This document shows positions 1 through 11,930 of a DNA stretch of 64,000 bases, piece by piece. This DNA comes from Favolaschia claudopus. Taxonomy: Eukaryota; Basidiomycota; Agaricomycetes; Agaricales; Mycenaceae. Below the pieces are notes generated by a model. It searched no databases and had not been told where the DNA came from. It saw only the letters and a program-made list of their open reading frames with translations. Positions within the stretch are counted from its first letter, which is position 1. Each line of letters starts with the position of its first letter. The position numbers were made by a program, and so were the translations under genes. The stretch is from positions 62,001 to 126,000 of the forward strand of contig JAWWNJ010000227.1 in assembly GCA_037176885.1 (NCBI GenBank), in the 5' to 3' direction.

Positions 1-1674
1 TGATAGTAGGGGAATGACAAGCGGGGTGGATATGGTACGTCCCTCTTCGTTGATATGATAGCGGCGGTGCTGACTTTCCCTTCAAATTCAGACGAAGAGA
101 CATTCACCCACCGGCTTCGTCGACTCCAGCATAAGTAGCACGACTGGAATCATCGATTTCTTCTCCTGCTCTATGACGCCTAGGGAATGTCTGTATGTAT
201 CGTCGTGTTTGGGGAAACTACTATACATACTGACCTACCGTACAGATCTCGAATCCTTCCCCGCAGTTCACGCCGATTCCGCCTGCGCCTGCTTCGACCG
301 CGAGGAAGGAGGTCGACCAAGTGCTTGACGCGGGTCGAGCGCAAAGACGCTTGCGCAGAGATAGTGGAAGACGAGGTACGGTGATCTCTTTTGGGTTGTG
401 GTCCGTCTGTATACTGATAGGCTTTCAGATATCGATTTCCTGACGTCTTCCTCCCCTGCACCGCTCGCGCGAGCAGGTCCGCTTCGTGCCTGATGCCCCT
501 GGCATGTTCCTCGACGTAGCGCACATTGAAAGTACTATCACCGCTTCCGCCCCAGCCCCCGGCGTCATTACTACCGCTACCACCACTCCGTCTACCAACC
601 CCGCTGCAGCATCGACCTACTCGTTCCCTATCTCCTCATTACCTATCACCTGCCGCGATTCCCCGGTCTTGCGACTTCCTGCTGCTTATTTGCTTGCATC
701 TGCCCTTCGGACGCTACGACAAGGCGAGAGAATGGCAGGGCTTGGTGGACGGATACGCGAGCGTGCGTGCTCAGAGTTCCTCGGAGGTCTGGAAGCTCAG
801 GGAGGATCGGGTCAGTTAGGCTCCTTGTGTCGTGCGTGTGTCCTGACCCGTGTATTCAGTCAGGATCTGACGATCGGAGCGTCTCTACGTGTCAGGATGG
901 CCTTTCATCGCCGCCCCATCCCACATTGCTTCGTCGGCCTCTACAAAGCTTCGGCTGATCGTCACTGTGACCCCGACCGCCTCTCGTTGGCTGGTGCAGC
1001 TGCAGCTTGTCTTGATCTCTCTCGGTCGGCGCGTCTTCCTGGGTGGACTGTCGCCCAATCGCGTACATTCACTCGGGAGTCGGGGCATGGTGAAGTCGCC
1101 CACTTGATCCCTGATACCTTGACCCCCCGAGACGTCAGCGTCACTGCTCGACCAACGCTTCGCGTGCGTGCGCCCTTGGTGTCCTATCCTGGATTTTGAC
1201 GATGCGGTATTGGGTATCGGATTGGTACTGCACGGCCATGCGAGGATTCATTCGTTGTGACCGTCTCGTCTACATTCAGAATGTGGATTAATATCTGGGC
1301 TGTCGCTCACCAGTGGTCTACCCCCTTCGACACCTCACCCTCTATCTATGCCACTCTCTGACTTGCTCTTCTCTCTCTGCCTCCTTCCTGTTTAGGAAGT
1401 TACCCAATTTCTTTGTTTGGTGTTGTTGAATAGTCAAGGCAATTGACCTCTTCGCTTTTTCTTTGTGATCTCTGTGGGCTTTCTACGTGACTTCAACGTA
1501 CAAGGCAAAGAGGGATTCTCTTCTCATTCGTCTCCGCCCCCACATGGCACACGGCTCACATGCATGATGCCTTGATTGCTCCATTATGAAAGTTATCGAC
1601 GCTCTTCACCTCTGAATCTATTATTTTACGTGCCCGGCGCGCATTGGCATACTGCATGGAATCTCATTATTGCG
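1..1674 (-). repeat. Dispersed repeat R, copy I (inverted)
   Basis: This stretch is the reverse complement of sequence found in six other copies in the window. Positions 31-110 match the complement of about 27820-27890, and 1380-1674 match the complement of about 34370-34690, including the block around TTCCTAAACAGGAAGGAGG. The similarity stops near 1674, just after CTCATTATTG, where a truncated gene begins. The reading frame around 470-700 contains the conserved peptide RSREQVRF...MFLDVAH, also readable in copies IV and VI, so the repeat probably derives from a coding sequence with short introns. I do not recognise the protein. The left boundary lies outside the window. Confidence 0.6.
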
Positions 1675-2384
1675 ACTCACGAAGCGGTGTCTGTCCCTTG
1701 GGACTCGATCAACGCAGAAAATATCGAGATTTTAGACGTCAATGGTGTGGTACGTGGTATCTTTATGGCTTGTACGTATTACTCACTTCATTGACCAACT
1801 TCACACAATCGACAGCCTGACCCAGGGCATTCATTCGGCACCGAAATGGACCTCACCGTGTTGCCAAATCTTCGGATTCTTCGAATCCAATTCGTTGGAT
1901 TAATCAGGGTGGGGATGCTCGACTGTTTAGCACCCATTATTCTAGGGGCGCCACATCTCCACACCCTCGTACTCGCATTGGTGAGCGAATACGACAACGA
2001 CAGCAAAGCTCAGCTTGCGGTCCTCGAGTCAGCATTATTGCCGTTGGTTTCGTTTGCGTGTCCTGTCGTCGAGGTGGCATATTGGGACGATGATTTCACC
2101 GAGGATGAGCTGAAGGGTGTGTTCCCGCAATTGCTCGCAAGAGACATGGTACGTTTGACGCTTTTTCGTTATGTGTATGCATACTTTCACTAATGTTCAA
2201 CGAGTTACGTTTCGTGGGTGCATCATCCGCGAGGACCGAACCTTACCTCGAGGATGTTTGGTGGCATGTAAGTTCTTCCCTCTTTGCCTCAGTCGACGGG
2301 ACGGATATACAAAACTCACGCCTTTTTTTGCAGGAAACCATTCGAAAAATTGAAACCGGAGTTCAGCCTGGCTCTGGGTCCTGA
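1675..2384 (+). pseudogene. 5'-truncated LRR / F-box-type gene, C-terminal exons
   Basis: Four exons can be joined in one frame: about 1675-1749, 1816-2148, 2205-2267 and 2334-2384 (TGA). All junctions have GT donors and AG acceptors, and introns are 56-66 nt. The peptide contains leucine-rich spacing (LPNLRILRIQFVGL, APHLHTLVLALV) as in the LRR-like half of basidiomycete F-box proteins. No F-box or initiation codon is available, because repeat R copy I replaces everything upstream of about 1675. I infer a real cellular gene cut by insertion or recombination. It could still be expressed from a start inside the repeat, but that cannot be judged here. Confidence 0.5.
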
Positions 2385-3400
2385 ATTTCAAAGCAGCCCG
2401 CGTAACGGCCGGGAAAATGCGAAAATTCTCTCTGAGAGCAATGATATTTGCGAGGGCTACCGATTTCCCCATCAATATTTTGATGGTCCAGAGTCGACAT
2501 GCGTGTGTCAACGAGGTGTCTAGAAGAAATCTGCTTCCCGAGTTGGGCGCTACTCCTCCAAAGGCGATCAGCCATCCGGCGGTCAGATCACGCAACGTCG
2601 CTAATCACAATTATTCATATTATGCAAGCAAGGAACTCCCCGACGAATCAACTCCCCGACGAATCAAATAAATTAAGTAAAGCTTGGTACCATCCGGCGT
2701 TTGAATGCATCTGAACATATTTGAGCCTGACTTCTCGTGGACTTCCCAATCCCCTGGTGGAATTCGAATTGTACATGTTCGAAAAGTACAACGATTAACC
2801 AATTGGCAATTGCATATATAGTAGGTACTGGAATCAAAGAAACTGTAACTAATACTACCTACTACGTACCTACCGTGATTTTCTGCCACGGTTTCATGGA
2901 CTCGACTCTCGAGTGAAGTTTGAACAGGTTTGAACCGACATGGGATCAGTCGGCCGAATGACCGAGTCCCCGAAATCCAAAATCAGACGTCTGAGTCACG
3001 CGTTACCTTCCTGTTTCCTGCACTCATGACCACCCAAAGCTACGACAATTCACAGGGAACCGGGCTTCAGAATCGCGTAGCTGATACTTAGTTCCACAAA
3101 TCTCTAATGCATGGTCTAAATTCCCCCCGACCGTTGCGGAACTAAAGTTTTTTAGTGAGTAATTCACTGCGAGCCTTTCAAGTTATGCACAGCCGCGGGA
3201 GAGTTCGCCGACTCATGACCGAGAATGCAGGATTTGGTAGAAGATTCAAGACGTACTTGGATTTGGCTGTAACGCCCTTCACACCAATCGTCCCCTTTTC
3301 GGCCTCGTCAGATCAGCCGCCCAACACGTTCCTGAAAACGCGCCCGAAATCCATGTAAATGCCAAGCTAACGCTTTATCGAAATGCCGAATCCTTGGTCG
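2385..3400. other. Intergenic, nothing recognised
   Basis: AT-richer DNA between the truncated LRR gene and the secreted-protein gene. It has a tandem 13-bp repeat (ACTCCCCGACGAA) near 2636-2665. No convincing ORF, splice chain, RNA gene or terminal repeat was seen. Confidence 0.4.
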
Positions 3401-3407
3401 TATAAAG
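3401..3407 (+). promoter_or_regulatory. TATA box of the secreted-protein gene
   Basis: TATAAAG lies 36 nt upstream of the ATG at 3437. The spacing implies a very short leader and supports this ATG as the start. Confidence 0.5.
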
Positions 3408-3436
3408 CCGCCTGAACGTCTACTTTTTATGCAACA

Positions 3437-6400
3437 ATGAGGCCTGCCTTCGCCCTCGCCGTCACAGCTCTGCTGCCTGCGGTCCATGGAGCTCTACTGT
3501 TAGATCTTTTGGCTGCACCGCTCACGGTCGGAAACACTTCAATCGCGTCGAGCGCCTCTAGGTCTGCTGCTCCAGTGTCGATATCCACCAGCTCAGCGAA
3601 TGACAGCGTCTCAAGTATTCTGCCGACAAGTAGCGTTGCTGGAATCGCTGCGGTTCCTCGGAAACGAGCTGCAATTCCAGCTTGCCTTAAGACCGTGGAA
3701 CTGTCTTGTTTGAACCTAGCTGCGAACTGTATTGATTCCGTTAATGCCGGCGTTCGTACCATTTGTCCTTCTCAAAGCTGGAGCTAACGAAGTATTCGCA
3801 GAATGTCAACACTCTGTGGAGTATCAAGTCTTGTGTTGCTGCGGCTACATGCTATGGGGTACGATTCACTACCCTTCATGTTCTAAATTCACTCACCAAT
3901 GTCACTGCGTGGAAGGTGGGCGACCTGATAACGAGTGTCGAATGTCAGACAGGGTTCATCGTAACGAACGCAGCTCAAGCTGCCCTTCCTACTAGCGTAA
4001 GTGGGCAAATTTTCTGCTATATGCACTCTGTCTCATTCGCTTTTCACAGATCTACAATGGGATTGTCATGGGCTGCACCTCTTGGTAAGGGCACTCGTTC
4101 ATCTCGCAGGGTTTCAATACCTGACTTGGCGAAACAGCGCTATCACCCAGCAGAACTACATCGACTTTTACTTCGGACAATTGACGGCGGTTAACTCTGC
4201 CAATTTCCCAAGGTAAGCTATGTTCTCCGTAGTTTCTATTGTTCGCCGCTTGCATATAAATCTCGGGCTTCAAGTTCCAGCGCGGTGGTCAAGGCATTTT
4301 GGAGCGTCATCACTACGTGGGCTGCTACCGGGAGTACGGTTCCATACAAGAAGTAAGAAATATCTTGATTCATTTTCTCCATCGCTGAACTTTTTGCAGT
4401 TTCAACGACTGGTTACATTTTTCGTCGTTTCCGGTCACGACGATAGTGAGTTGACTTCTACTGGATATGCTCTGAGCTTTCTCAACCTTTCAGACAACGA
4501 CCATGCCTGTCACCACGTATACTCAGATTACTTGGAGTCAGTGAAAGAGATTCTCAAATATGATACTATTACTGACCCCTCATTGCTCCAGACCCAAATC
4601 CTGCTCCCACTTCTGGCGCCGTATCCGAAACGTTTGTGAAATCAAACACCACCGTGATTATTGCAATCCCTACGACTACGACTTCAGTCGTCATTGGAGG
4701 GACCAGCATCACGCTTGCTCCTGGTGGTACGCCGATCAACAGCCCATTACCTCCCGGCATCTCGATCCATGGCGCGACGATACCAACATGGAGTGATTCT
4801 TCGCACAAATTCCCCGTCAATCTTGAAAAACTGATCCAGTTCTTTAGATCCCAACATCATACCGCCCACCTCCGTCCCCTCTGTCACCTTTACAGCCCCT
4901 CCTTCATTCACCACCATCGTAGCCGTCCCTCCTGCCTCAAATTCTCCCCCGAAAAATATCACCGGTCCACCGGGGGACAAGAACAGCGACGGCAATAACT
5001 GGTGGCTGCTGCTATTCCCCGGGGTCATAGGCGGATTGCTTCCGGCAGATATTGGTATACCAGGGGGTGTGAAGCCTACCGCTGCGCCGCCGCCTGATTG
5101 GACGGGCGCGTGGACAGATCCTGACCCCACATCCAGTTCCATGCACAACTCAGCCAGTGCAAGTTCGTCGGCCTCTTCTTCGTCATCTTCGTGTCCCCAG
5201 CCGACTGGAGCCTATTCCCTGTCCGACGATGATGAAAATAGCGACTGGGAGGATCTTGGCTCGGATCCCGATAGACGCCGAAGCGATATTATGACGATTG
5301 CTGCTCGTGCAGGTCGCTGTAAGTGTTCACGCCTATGTATCTAAGCTGTGATTCCAGCTGAGCTCATGAACTTTCAAACAGCCATGAGCCTCCCTGTTTG
5401 CGGGATCACTGAGAAGAATGGGAATCTTGTCATCAACCCCAATAGTGTTAGTTTAACAACCGGAACATATTATACGATTGGCACCAAGGCGGCGGGCGGG
5501 ACAAGCATCGTTTTGAATCCGATAGTTGTGAACAGTCGGCCGGTCGGCAATGGCCCCAAGACTGTTGCTCAGGAACATATCTTTGAGTGAGTGTGTTTGA
5601 TGATTTTCATCTATCTCTTGCCAGTCGTTGACAAACTGCTTAGGATAGGATATATCCGACAGTTCTTTGAATCCATCAACGATAGCGGTCGAGGTATTTC
5701 GTGTACTTGGTGCGGATAAGCTCTTACTCTCTATCCTTTTCACCTTGATCTTTTCATTGAATAACTCAGGATCCTCAATAATGTCTACAATCAGGCCGGG
5801 TGGGATGGCCAAACTTGGGCGTTATCATTGCTGCAGGAGATCGACCAGGTATGTGGGATTAGCACTTCGAATTGGGTGGATAAAGAGCTTGCATCGCCTA
5901 GCGTGCTAATATGGTTTGGGTCGACAAACCAATGAATCAAGGCCAGCATTGTCACCTTCCTTTCTTAAGTTCAGTCATTCATCATTCATTCTCTAGCCAA
6001 ATCCAATGTTGTCAATCGTAACAAGGCAACCGCTGCCGACCCGCCACAGAAGGAGAATATGGATACGATCTCGGACTTTACAACAACGATCTCGGTTAAC
6101 GAGATTCAAGATATAGAGTATTTCATTCGGAATTTTGCTGCGCTTGGGACGTGTACGTGGCTCTTGTGGTTTTCATTGTGTTTCGAAATGTATCGAGCCT
6201 CACTGTCGTCCAGATTTTAGCAACACAGCGGGGATATTCCAAGCCACGGCGTTGCGGGTTCAAAATCGTTTGGCTCAGATCACACCGAATACTCCCGATA
6301 TCAACCTGCCCGTCGCATTCAATGCCTGGTTACGTGCGCTGTTACCTACTTATCCATTGGGATGCACGTGAGTTCAGCTGGATCAGTTTACCTACGTCGT

Positions 6401-7186
6401 TAATCTTTCAACTGCATAGCTCTCGAGCCAACAATGTCTTCAATTACTATCACGCGAAAATGATCACGGTTGCGAATCAACATAACAACGGCGTGGTGCC
6501 TCAGTGTTTCCCGCTGTTCCCGGCCGGCGTACGAACGTTCAGTTCTCCCTCGTTGTAATTCGCTGAACACCACAATCATGTAGATTAATCCCCAGTCATT
6601 CACCTGGCAGGTCAGTATCAATGCTTGTTTTAAGATCGTTGTGTTCAAGTTGTATGATTCTCAGAATCTCCTTCCTCCGCCACCAACTCTACCTCCCTGC
6701 AACATCCCCGGGACCCAAGGAAGGTTACAATTCGGATTCAACCCGGACGGATCTCCTGAGCCTTCGGTCACTGCCCTCCGTGTTCTAGGAGCAGGCCGCT
6801 CCGACTTCTACGGATTAGGCACGGGAACGGACTTCACCGGTCCTCATTTTGCCGCAGAAAGCCAGCCAGGTTGCGCAAACGGTGCGGTGCACGTAGGTCT
6901 GAGCGACCCTACCACCGGTAGACTCCCCGATGTCTTCTTTTCGCCTCAGTGTAACGGACAAACTGGGAAACAGACCGTGCCGTTTTCGTTTGTGCTGAAC
7001 GGGCAGCCGCTCAGCTGTAGCCCAATCTACACAAATCAGGCGGTGGCGCCGGGTCAGCCAGTTCCTATCCGGGTGGTTTGTGCTGGGTCTGCGGCGGCGG
7101 CGGCGACTTGTGCGAATTCACTTCTGAGCAGCACTTACCCTACCGGGCACTTGCTCACGGGGCCTCTGACGTTTATTCCTGTTTAA
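3437..7186 (+). CDS. Secreted Ser/Thr-rich multi-exon protein, function unknown
   Basis: The first exon (3437-3739) encodes a signal peptide (MRPAFALAVTALLPAVHG). The likely exon chain, by eye, is 3437-3739, 3802-3858 (possibly continuing to 3996), about 3916-3996, 4050-4084, 4138-4212, 4281-4352, 4400-4445, 4494-4536, 4592-4792, 4848-5318, 5382-5586, 5644-about 5700, about 5770-5850, about 6000-6152, 6214-6367, 6420-6528, 6584-6610 and 6665-7186. Introns are mostly 45-75 nt. Most phases agree; the joins around 5700 and 5850-6000 are uncertain. A Thr/Pro-rich linker and a Ser run separate an N-terminal region (ITQQNYIDFYFG, FNDWLHFSSFP) from a C-terminal region (AQEHIFEIGYIRQFFESI, NNVYNQAGWDGQTWALSL). 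The EHIFE segment loosely recalls the C-terminal part of killer-toxin-like fungal chitinases, but no GH18 catalytic DxxDxDxE motif was seen. Probably an extracellular or wall protein. Confidence 0.6.
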
Positions 7187-7659
7187 TCACCTTAATCATT
7201 GTTTCTGTGTTTCTGCCTCGTTAAAGTAGTATCATCTGCCCTTTCAATTCAATTTTTTCGGAATTTTGACAAGTTCATGGTTCAAGTTCTGTCGATTCTT
7301 TATTTTTGTTGGTTTTACAAGTCAGTTCGAAGTCAGTTGAGTTGAGTTCGGGGTACGTTTCACTTCGACTCTGGTATCTACAATTCAGGTACCGAAATCT
7401 GCGTTTCCTTAGAGCTCAAACCCAGCGAAGGAATAGTCCCGGCGCTGATCATTACTCATTCACCATGTTGGTGATGAAAGCGGTGTTGTGAATGGCTACA
7501 TGATCGTTCGACCTTTCGATGTTCTATCAAGTAATTTTTCTTTCCTTTCTCGAGAGTACGCAAGTACCTTGACTCTCGTGGATACTATCAATTCATCTGA
7601 ATCCTCGAAGATGAATTCCAGCAGTTGGAGTTTTGCTTGCATCGAAAACAAACAGGAGA
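7187..7659. other. Intergenic, 3' flank of the secreted-protein gene
   Basis: No gene, repeat or RNA feature was recognised between the stop codon at 7186 and the start of repeat R copy II. The 3' UTR and poly(A) site of the upstream gene must lie here, but no single signal stands out. Confidence 0.35.
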
Positions 7660-9935
7660 GCCTTCGCAGAAAAAACGAGTCGCAATGTCTCCCACGCAGA
7701 CAATGAAACAAATAAATTGAATCTCGAGAAAGCGACAGGGAATAAGTTTCCACTTGTAGGGGGTGAACATAAGAGGCAGAAGAGACGAGTGCCGGTAAGG
7801 CTCATGGGAAAAAGGGAAGCTTCTAAATGACAAGCAGTTTGTAGTCGAATGAGCAACGAAATGGAATAAGCCACCGCTGAGGGCTCTTGGCAAGCTCTTG
7901 ATGCGTGTACCCCCAAACTAGCTCCCTCCCGCTCTCTCACCATGACCAGCTCCATCCCACTGGCGACCCAACATCGTCAGCCGACCACGAAGCGCCACGT
8001 CAACAGCGACAATGTATACCCTATACTGAGCGCGTGGAAAGCGAGTGAGCAGCTGGCGACGAGCGAGGTGGTGAGTGACCTCAGACACACTCCAGCTCGT
8101 CCCAATCTGATAACAAAGTCAGTCCCGTCGTCCTCGCACCACCTCAAGAGCAAAACGGGTACGTACAAGGCATACCCCCAACCCCCGACCCTCTCTGCTG
8201 CGTCTTCCGCCTCTCATCTCTCCTCCTCGTCTTAGTCATCTCCGTCGGCAGGCTGCTGCTCATCGTCACCCAGCTCCAAGCACTCGCCGGCCCCGAAGCG
8301 CTACTAGGGATAGAAGGTATCAGTACGCAGAAAGCAGCGAGAATACAGCATACTTATGACATCCATATCTTCGTTTTCGTCGGTAACGCATCGAGCGCCA
8401 CGTGCGCATAGGTCGTCAGAGTAGGTTTGGACGGCAGGTCGAGCTGGGCATGAAACTCGGCGAGCGTCTTGGGGCGGGCGGCGAGGAGAAGTACACGGGC
8501 GGTGGCAGCGAGCCCGATGATACGCTCGCTGGGTCGTGTGTCTGCATGTCTTTCTAACGGGATCCGCGGGCAAGGGTGGCAACCACCATCCTCGACGTCA
8601 ACTTCGATGGAGGCGGCGGGGAGCATCTACGCGGCTATACCGTATCGAGGCGATTGTTAGTGAAGCATCTGAGTGTAGCACGTATGAATATACAAGTTGC
8701 GCTGAATTCGAAGGAGACACATACTCACCTGGAGCGTCATAGAGCAGCACAGCGATTCGGGCGTCCTCGCAGTGACGACCAAGCCGGCAGGCATATATCT
8801 CCTTCCCCTCAGCCTGTGTCGGATCAATCTAAAGCGAGATTCAGTACCGACCCCGCCGTACCAACGTAGAGAAGCACGCACCGTCTACGCCTCCTCGTCA
8901 TTCCTTTCCTCTTCCTCCCCCCCCGCTTCCTAGTCTTCCGCCGGGAGCCGTCATCCCCTGGCCCCATCCGCCTCACCACCATCGCAACAAGGCCCTTCGA
9001 ATATGCTAAGTGTAGAGGTCGTCATCAGAACTTGTCGCGAGAGCGGAAGATACAGAAGAAAGCAAGGGAGGAACCTACCTACCTGCACGCACCTCCCGAC
9101 GAGCGAGGGGGGGACGGAATCGAAGCGGCGGAACGGCGCATATGCGAGCAATAGAGGAAGCGGAAGGTATCCCACAGATGGGTGGACGAGGAATCTTCAA
9201 AGAAGGCCAGGTGAGCTGTAAAACCGTCGAAAGAGACGAACGCACTGTGATTACAGACATCTCCACCGCCTACTTCCGCTCCGATCTCCATCCAGGTCGA
9301 AGGTATTCGGCGGGCAGCATTTCCGCGCTATTTCTAGATGACCAGAATCAGCAACTTGCCCAGGAGAGCCACATTCTCCTCGCGAGCTATTCACCGTCAC
9401 CAGCTTTGTCGACTTTCCGATGATGTGTTTCCACAGCGGGAGGCAAGCTTTCGCGCGAGGGGTACGAATACACCTGCAAGCAATACAAGAAGACTTTTTC
9501 AGCACTGTTAACGAGGGCAGGCGATGACTAGGGAGCACGTACCTTCTTTCAGGAAAGAAGAACCGGGCTGGGAGGGTTAGTTAATCAATCTATTGCGTTG
9601 GGGGCGGGCGATGCCGCTGTCGAAGACTTTCGAATCGTGCGAGTCGCTCGATGTGTCGGACGAGCAGAATGGCGGTAACCTGGTGAAAGCTTGAGGGTGC
9701 AGGTGTGTGCGGTAACATCGTGGCGTGCAGCGACGAAGACGAAAGGCGACGGTGGCTCGTCGCTGACGTGGGCGACGTCAAGAGACAAACGTGGGAATTG
9801 ATCACGTTGCTCGGGTTCGTGGTCATGGTTCGGCCGAACCCTCCTTGTCTTCAACCACCACCTCAAAATCGCGCCTCGCATCCATCAAGATTTTTTCAAG
9901 AAAACGACCGACCTACCGACGCTTCTTGGTAGCCT
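7660..9935 (+). repeat. Dispersed repeat R, copy II
   Basis: The left end shares the block around AGACAATGAAACAAA with copies IV (34330) and VI (48930). The right end carries the R end-block near 9780 (GTCAAGAGACAAACGTGGGA), followed by the GGTTCGGCCGAACC-type palindrome and a run that reads CTTCAACCACCACCTCAAA. Internal blocks such as ATCTTCAAAGAAGG (9191) recur in copies III-VI. Short ORFs on both strands do not join into a convincing gene. Boundaries are approximate. Confidence 0.6.
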
Positions 9936-9949
9936 AGGCTTGAGCTGCA

Positions 9950-10640
9950 CCTCTCAGCGTCATTAAGATACTGCATTATCAGTCCGTCCGTCCTTCTACC
10001 GCCTTCCGGATTCAACCCAAATTCAACTGAATGAGAATCAACGCGTATTCCTCTTCGCAGAAAATATACAAGTCTCCTGTATCTCTTTGAGTTTCTATTA
10101 TTCCTTCCCTCCCGCTCATGTCTGATTCAGCCAGTTGACTCATTAGGCTACAGATGGGGTGCTGACTATTTCGTATTTCTTCTTCAGCAGGGCGTTTATA
10201 CGTGTGCAAACCTATCCTGCGCCTCTCAATTATCTCGGCGTCTATTGCAAAACACAATCGACTCAACCAACGAGAGCTCGAAATTAATATCCGATGCTGA
10301 ATGATAATCTGGCGTGAGCTTCACCTCCCCCAGGCGGGTATAGTCAACCTCTGCATTTTTCATCTCCCTACAGAACTCATCCAATACCCCGCTTCAGATT
10401 CTCCGCCGACTATCCCTTCCAATGCCTCTTTCTGTGCTCTCTCAACAATCAGTGCGCTATCCTTTCTTTAAAAATTTCATGAATAGAGAAAACTATCCAG
10501 TTTCCGCCCTGACCTGTCGCGTTGAACTCCCTTTTAGGATTCAGGATGCATAACATCCAGTCGATCGGAGGTTCGACTCCTCGATACTTCAATAAGAAAG
10601 TGAAGGAAGGTTTCCAGCTCTTCCTCCAACATTTTCTCTA
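9950..10640 (+). repeat. T repeat with tRNA(Met)-like core
   Basis: The core at about 10511-10587 is tRNA-sized (77 nt). It carries a CATAAC anticodon-loop-like stretch between short complementary arms (GGAT/ATCC) and a good T-arm (GAGGTTCGACTCCTC), a B-box match. The same core recurs near 29721, 37370 and 53080, with a truncated copy at 30195. The upstream 400 nt is also shared with the 29440 and 44830 copies. It follows R copy II directly. I infer a tRNA-derived SINE or a tRNA-like terminus of a larger R+T unit; it is too degenerate to be a working tRNA gene. Confidence 0.5.
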
Positions 10641-11035
10641 CATCAATCTATCAACAGTTCCTCTCTCCACTGCAGCCAACCCTGCGAGTTGCTGGAAATT
10701 CGGAACTCTCTGTTACATGTGGGGAAGCTCGTCTCGGACTCTGAACGCCCATTGGCCTTGGACTCTTGGTGCGAAAGCAAGAGTTGTAATCAATCGTTCT
10801 CAGTTGTAGTTGTAAACATGCACCCACATCGCTTTCTGCGTCTTCCTCGACCGGCACAGCACTTGAATCTTGGGAGATGCCTATGTCAACCCACTGTCAT
10901 CGTATACTTGAAACACTCGGACGCTGGCGTGTATTGCGAATCTCTGACCACATCGGCGACGGAGTTGCGTTACTGAAATAGCGCCGCCTTCAAGTTGAGT
11001 CAGTGGCCTTGTCGTCTGGTAAACCCGGATTGATC
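10641..11035. other. Intergenic, nothing recognised
   Basis: Unique-looking sequence between the T repeat and the minisatellite upstream of the small RGG gene. No feature found. Confidence 0.3.
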
Positions 11036-11038
11036 TTA

Positions 11039-11104
11039 CTGGTGATGTTACTGGTGTGGCCGCTGGCGCACGCGTTAATTGATGTTACTGGTGATGTTAC
11101 TGGT
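11039..11104 (+). repeat. Minisatellite of GATGTTACTGGT units
   Basis: Two pairs of TTACTGGTGATGTTACTGGTG are separated by a 26-nt GC-rich spacer, about 40 nt upstream of a TATA box. The repeat sits in the presumed promoter of the gene at 11240, so copy number could affect expression; that is speculation. Confidence 0.6.
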
Positions 11105-11146
11105 GCTTGGACAAATTTGGAATTTGACAACACCTGTTCGTCAACA

Positions 11147-11154
11147 TATAAAAG
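11147..11154 (+). promoter_or_regulatory. TATA box of the small RGG-tail gene
   Basis: TATAAAAG lies 86 nt before the ATG at 11240, a normal distance for a fungal TATA promoter with a short leader. Confidence 0.5.
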
Positions 11155-11239
11155 GCGTATGTTGAGGACAAACTTCCCAGTATCCTCCTCCATTCATATT
11201 CAACCTCAATATCCCTTGGTCTAACTGCGCTATTCATTC

Positions 11240-11930
11240 ATGCCTCGACAATCACCCCGCGTCAAACAGGAGAGCGAGGTCAGTAATTCCTGAAACTGGC
11301 ACCTAACTCATCTGAGTGTCTTGAAGGGCTCGGATGGTTCGGGAGACGAAGGCAATGCTGGACAATATCAATCTCCACATTCGGCTGGTCCCTCACAGCC
11401 GAGTACACACGGTGGGAATCGGGCTCGAGGTGAGCTTTCACTTGCATCTGAACAGTTGATGCAAGGCTCTGACGAAGGATCTCCTCGTCTGAATAGACAG
11501 CGGCATGGGGAACTCTTCCAACAACAGACAATATGTTTCAGGTTTCCCAGGGATGCATTCTGGTGGTACTCAGCCCGTGCAGCCCCAGCGGCAGCAATCC
11601 CTCCCCCCACCGTATACTCCCACTGCGCAATACCCTCAATCTCCCCCGACTCTGCCTACATTTAACCAACTGATTGAAAGAATCAATCAACCTACTCCTC
11701 CCTCACTCCGGGGATCCATGGCCCCTCCTCAATATGTGCCTGCTCACGCCCAGCATCCTCCGGCTCAGGCCAACCGTTCAGGATACCCGGTTCCAAACCC
11801 CGGATACCAGCCCTATGCGGGTGACACCCCATACATTCCCCCTGATTTCAACGACCGTAATGCGCAGGCAGCTGCCCGCTACAATTATCTTTCTCGCGGT
11901 CGTGGTGGCGGCCCTGGGGGCAGACGCTGA
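11240..11930 (+). CDS. Small disordered Gln/Pro-rich protein with RGG-like tail
   Basis: Three exons join in frame: 11240-11278, 11327-11454 and 11501-11930, giving about 198 aa. Intron 1 has GTCAGT...AAG and intron 2 GTTGAT...CAG with a CTGAC branch site. The second intron is my inference, because reading through it leads into a different frame. The protein is low complexity throughout: charged and Ser-rich at the N terminus (PRVKQESE), then Pro, Gln, Tyr and Asn rich (PPPYTPTAQYPQSPP), ending in SRGRGGGPGGRR. RGG-type tails commonly bind RNA or mediate phase separation, but no RNA-binding domain is present. The family was not recognised. A TATA box, consistent splicing and a clean stop support a real gene. 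Confidence 0.5.

Noticed and set aside
486..1199. A 237-codon plus-strand frame treated as an intact gene
   Set aside because: Only part of it is homologous to other R copies; the frame then crosses likely introns. It is better described as repeat R with coding remnants.
4747..5148. Minus-strand 133-codon frame
   Set aside because: Antisense shadow of the spliced secreted-protein gene, whose exons and phases are consistent on the plus strand.
4052..7186. Active GH18 chitinase
   Set aside because: The EHIFE-like tail is only a weak resemblance, and no DxxDxDxE catalytic motif was found in any exon.
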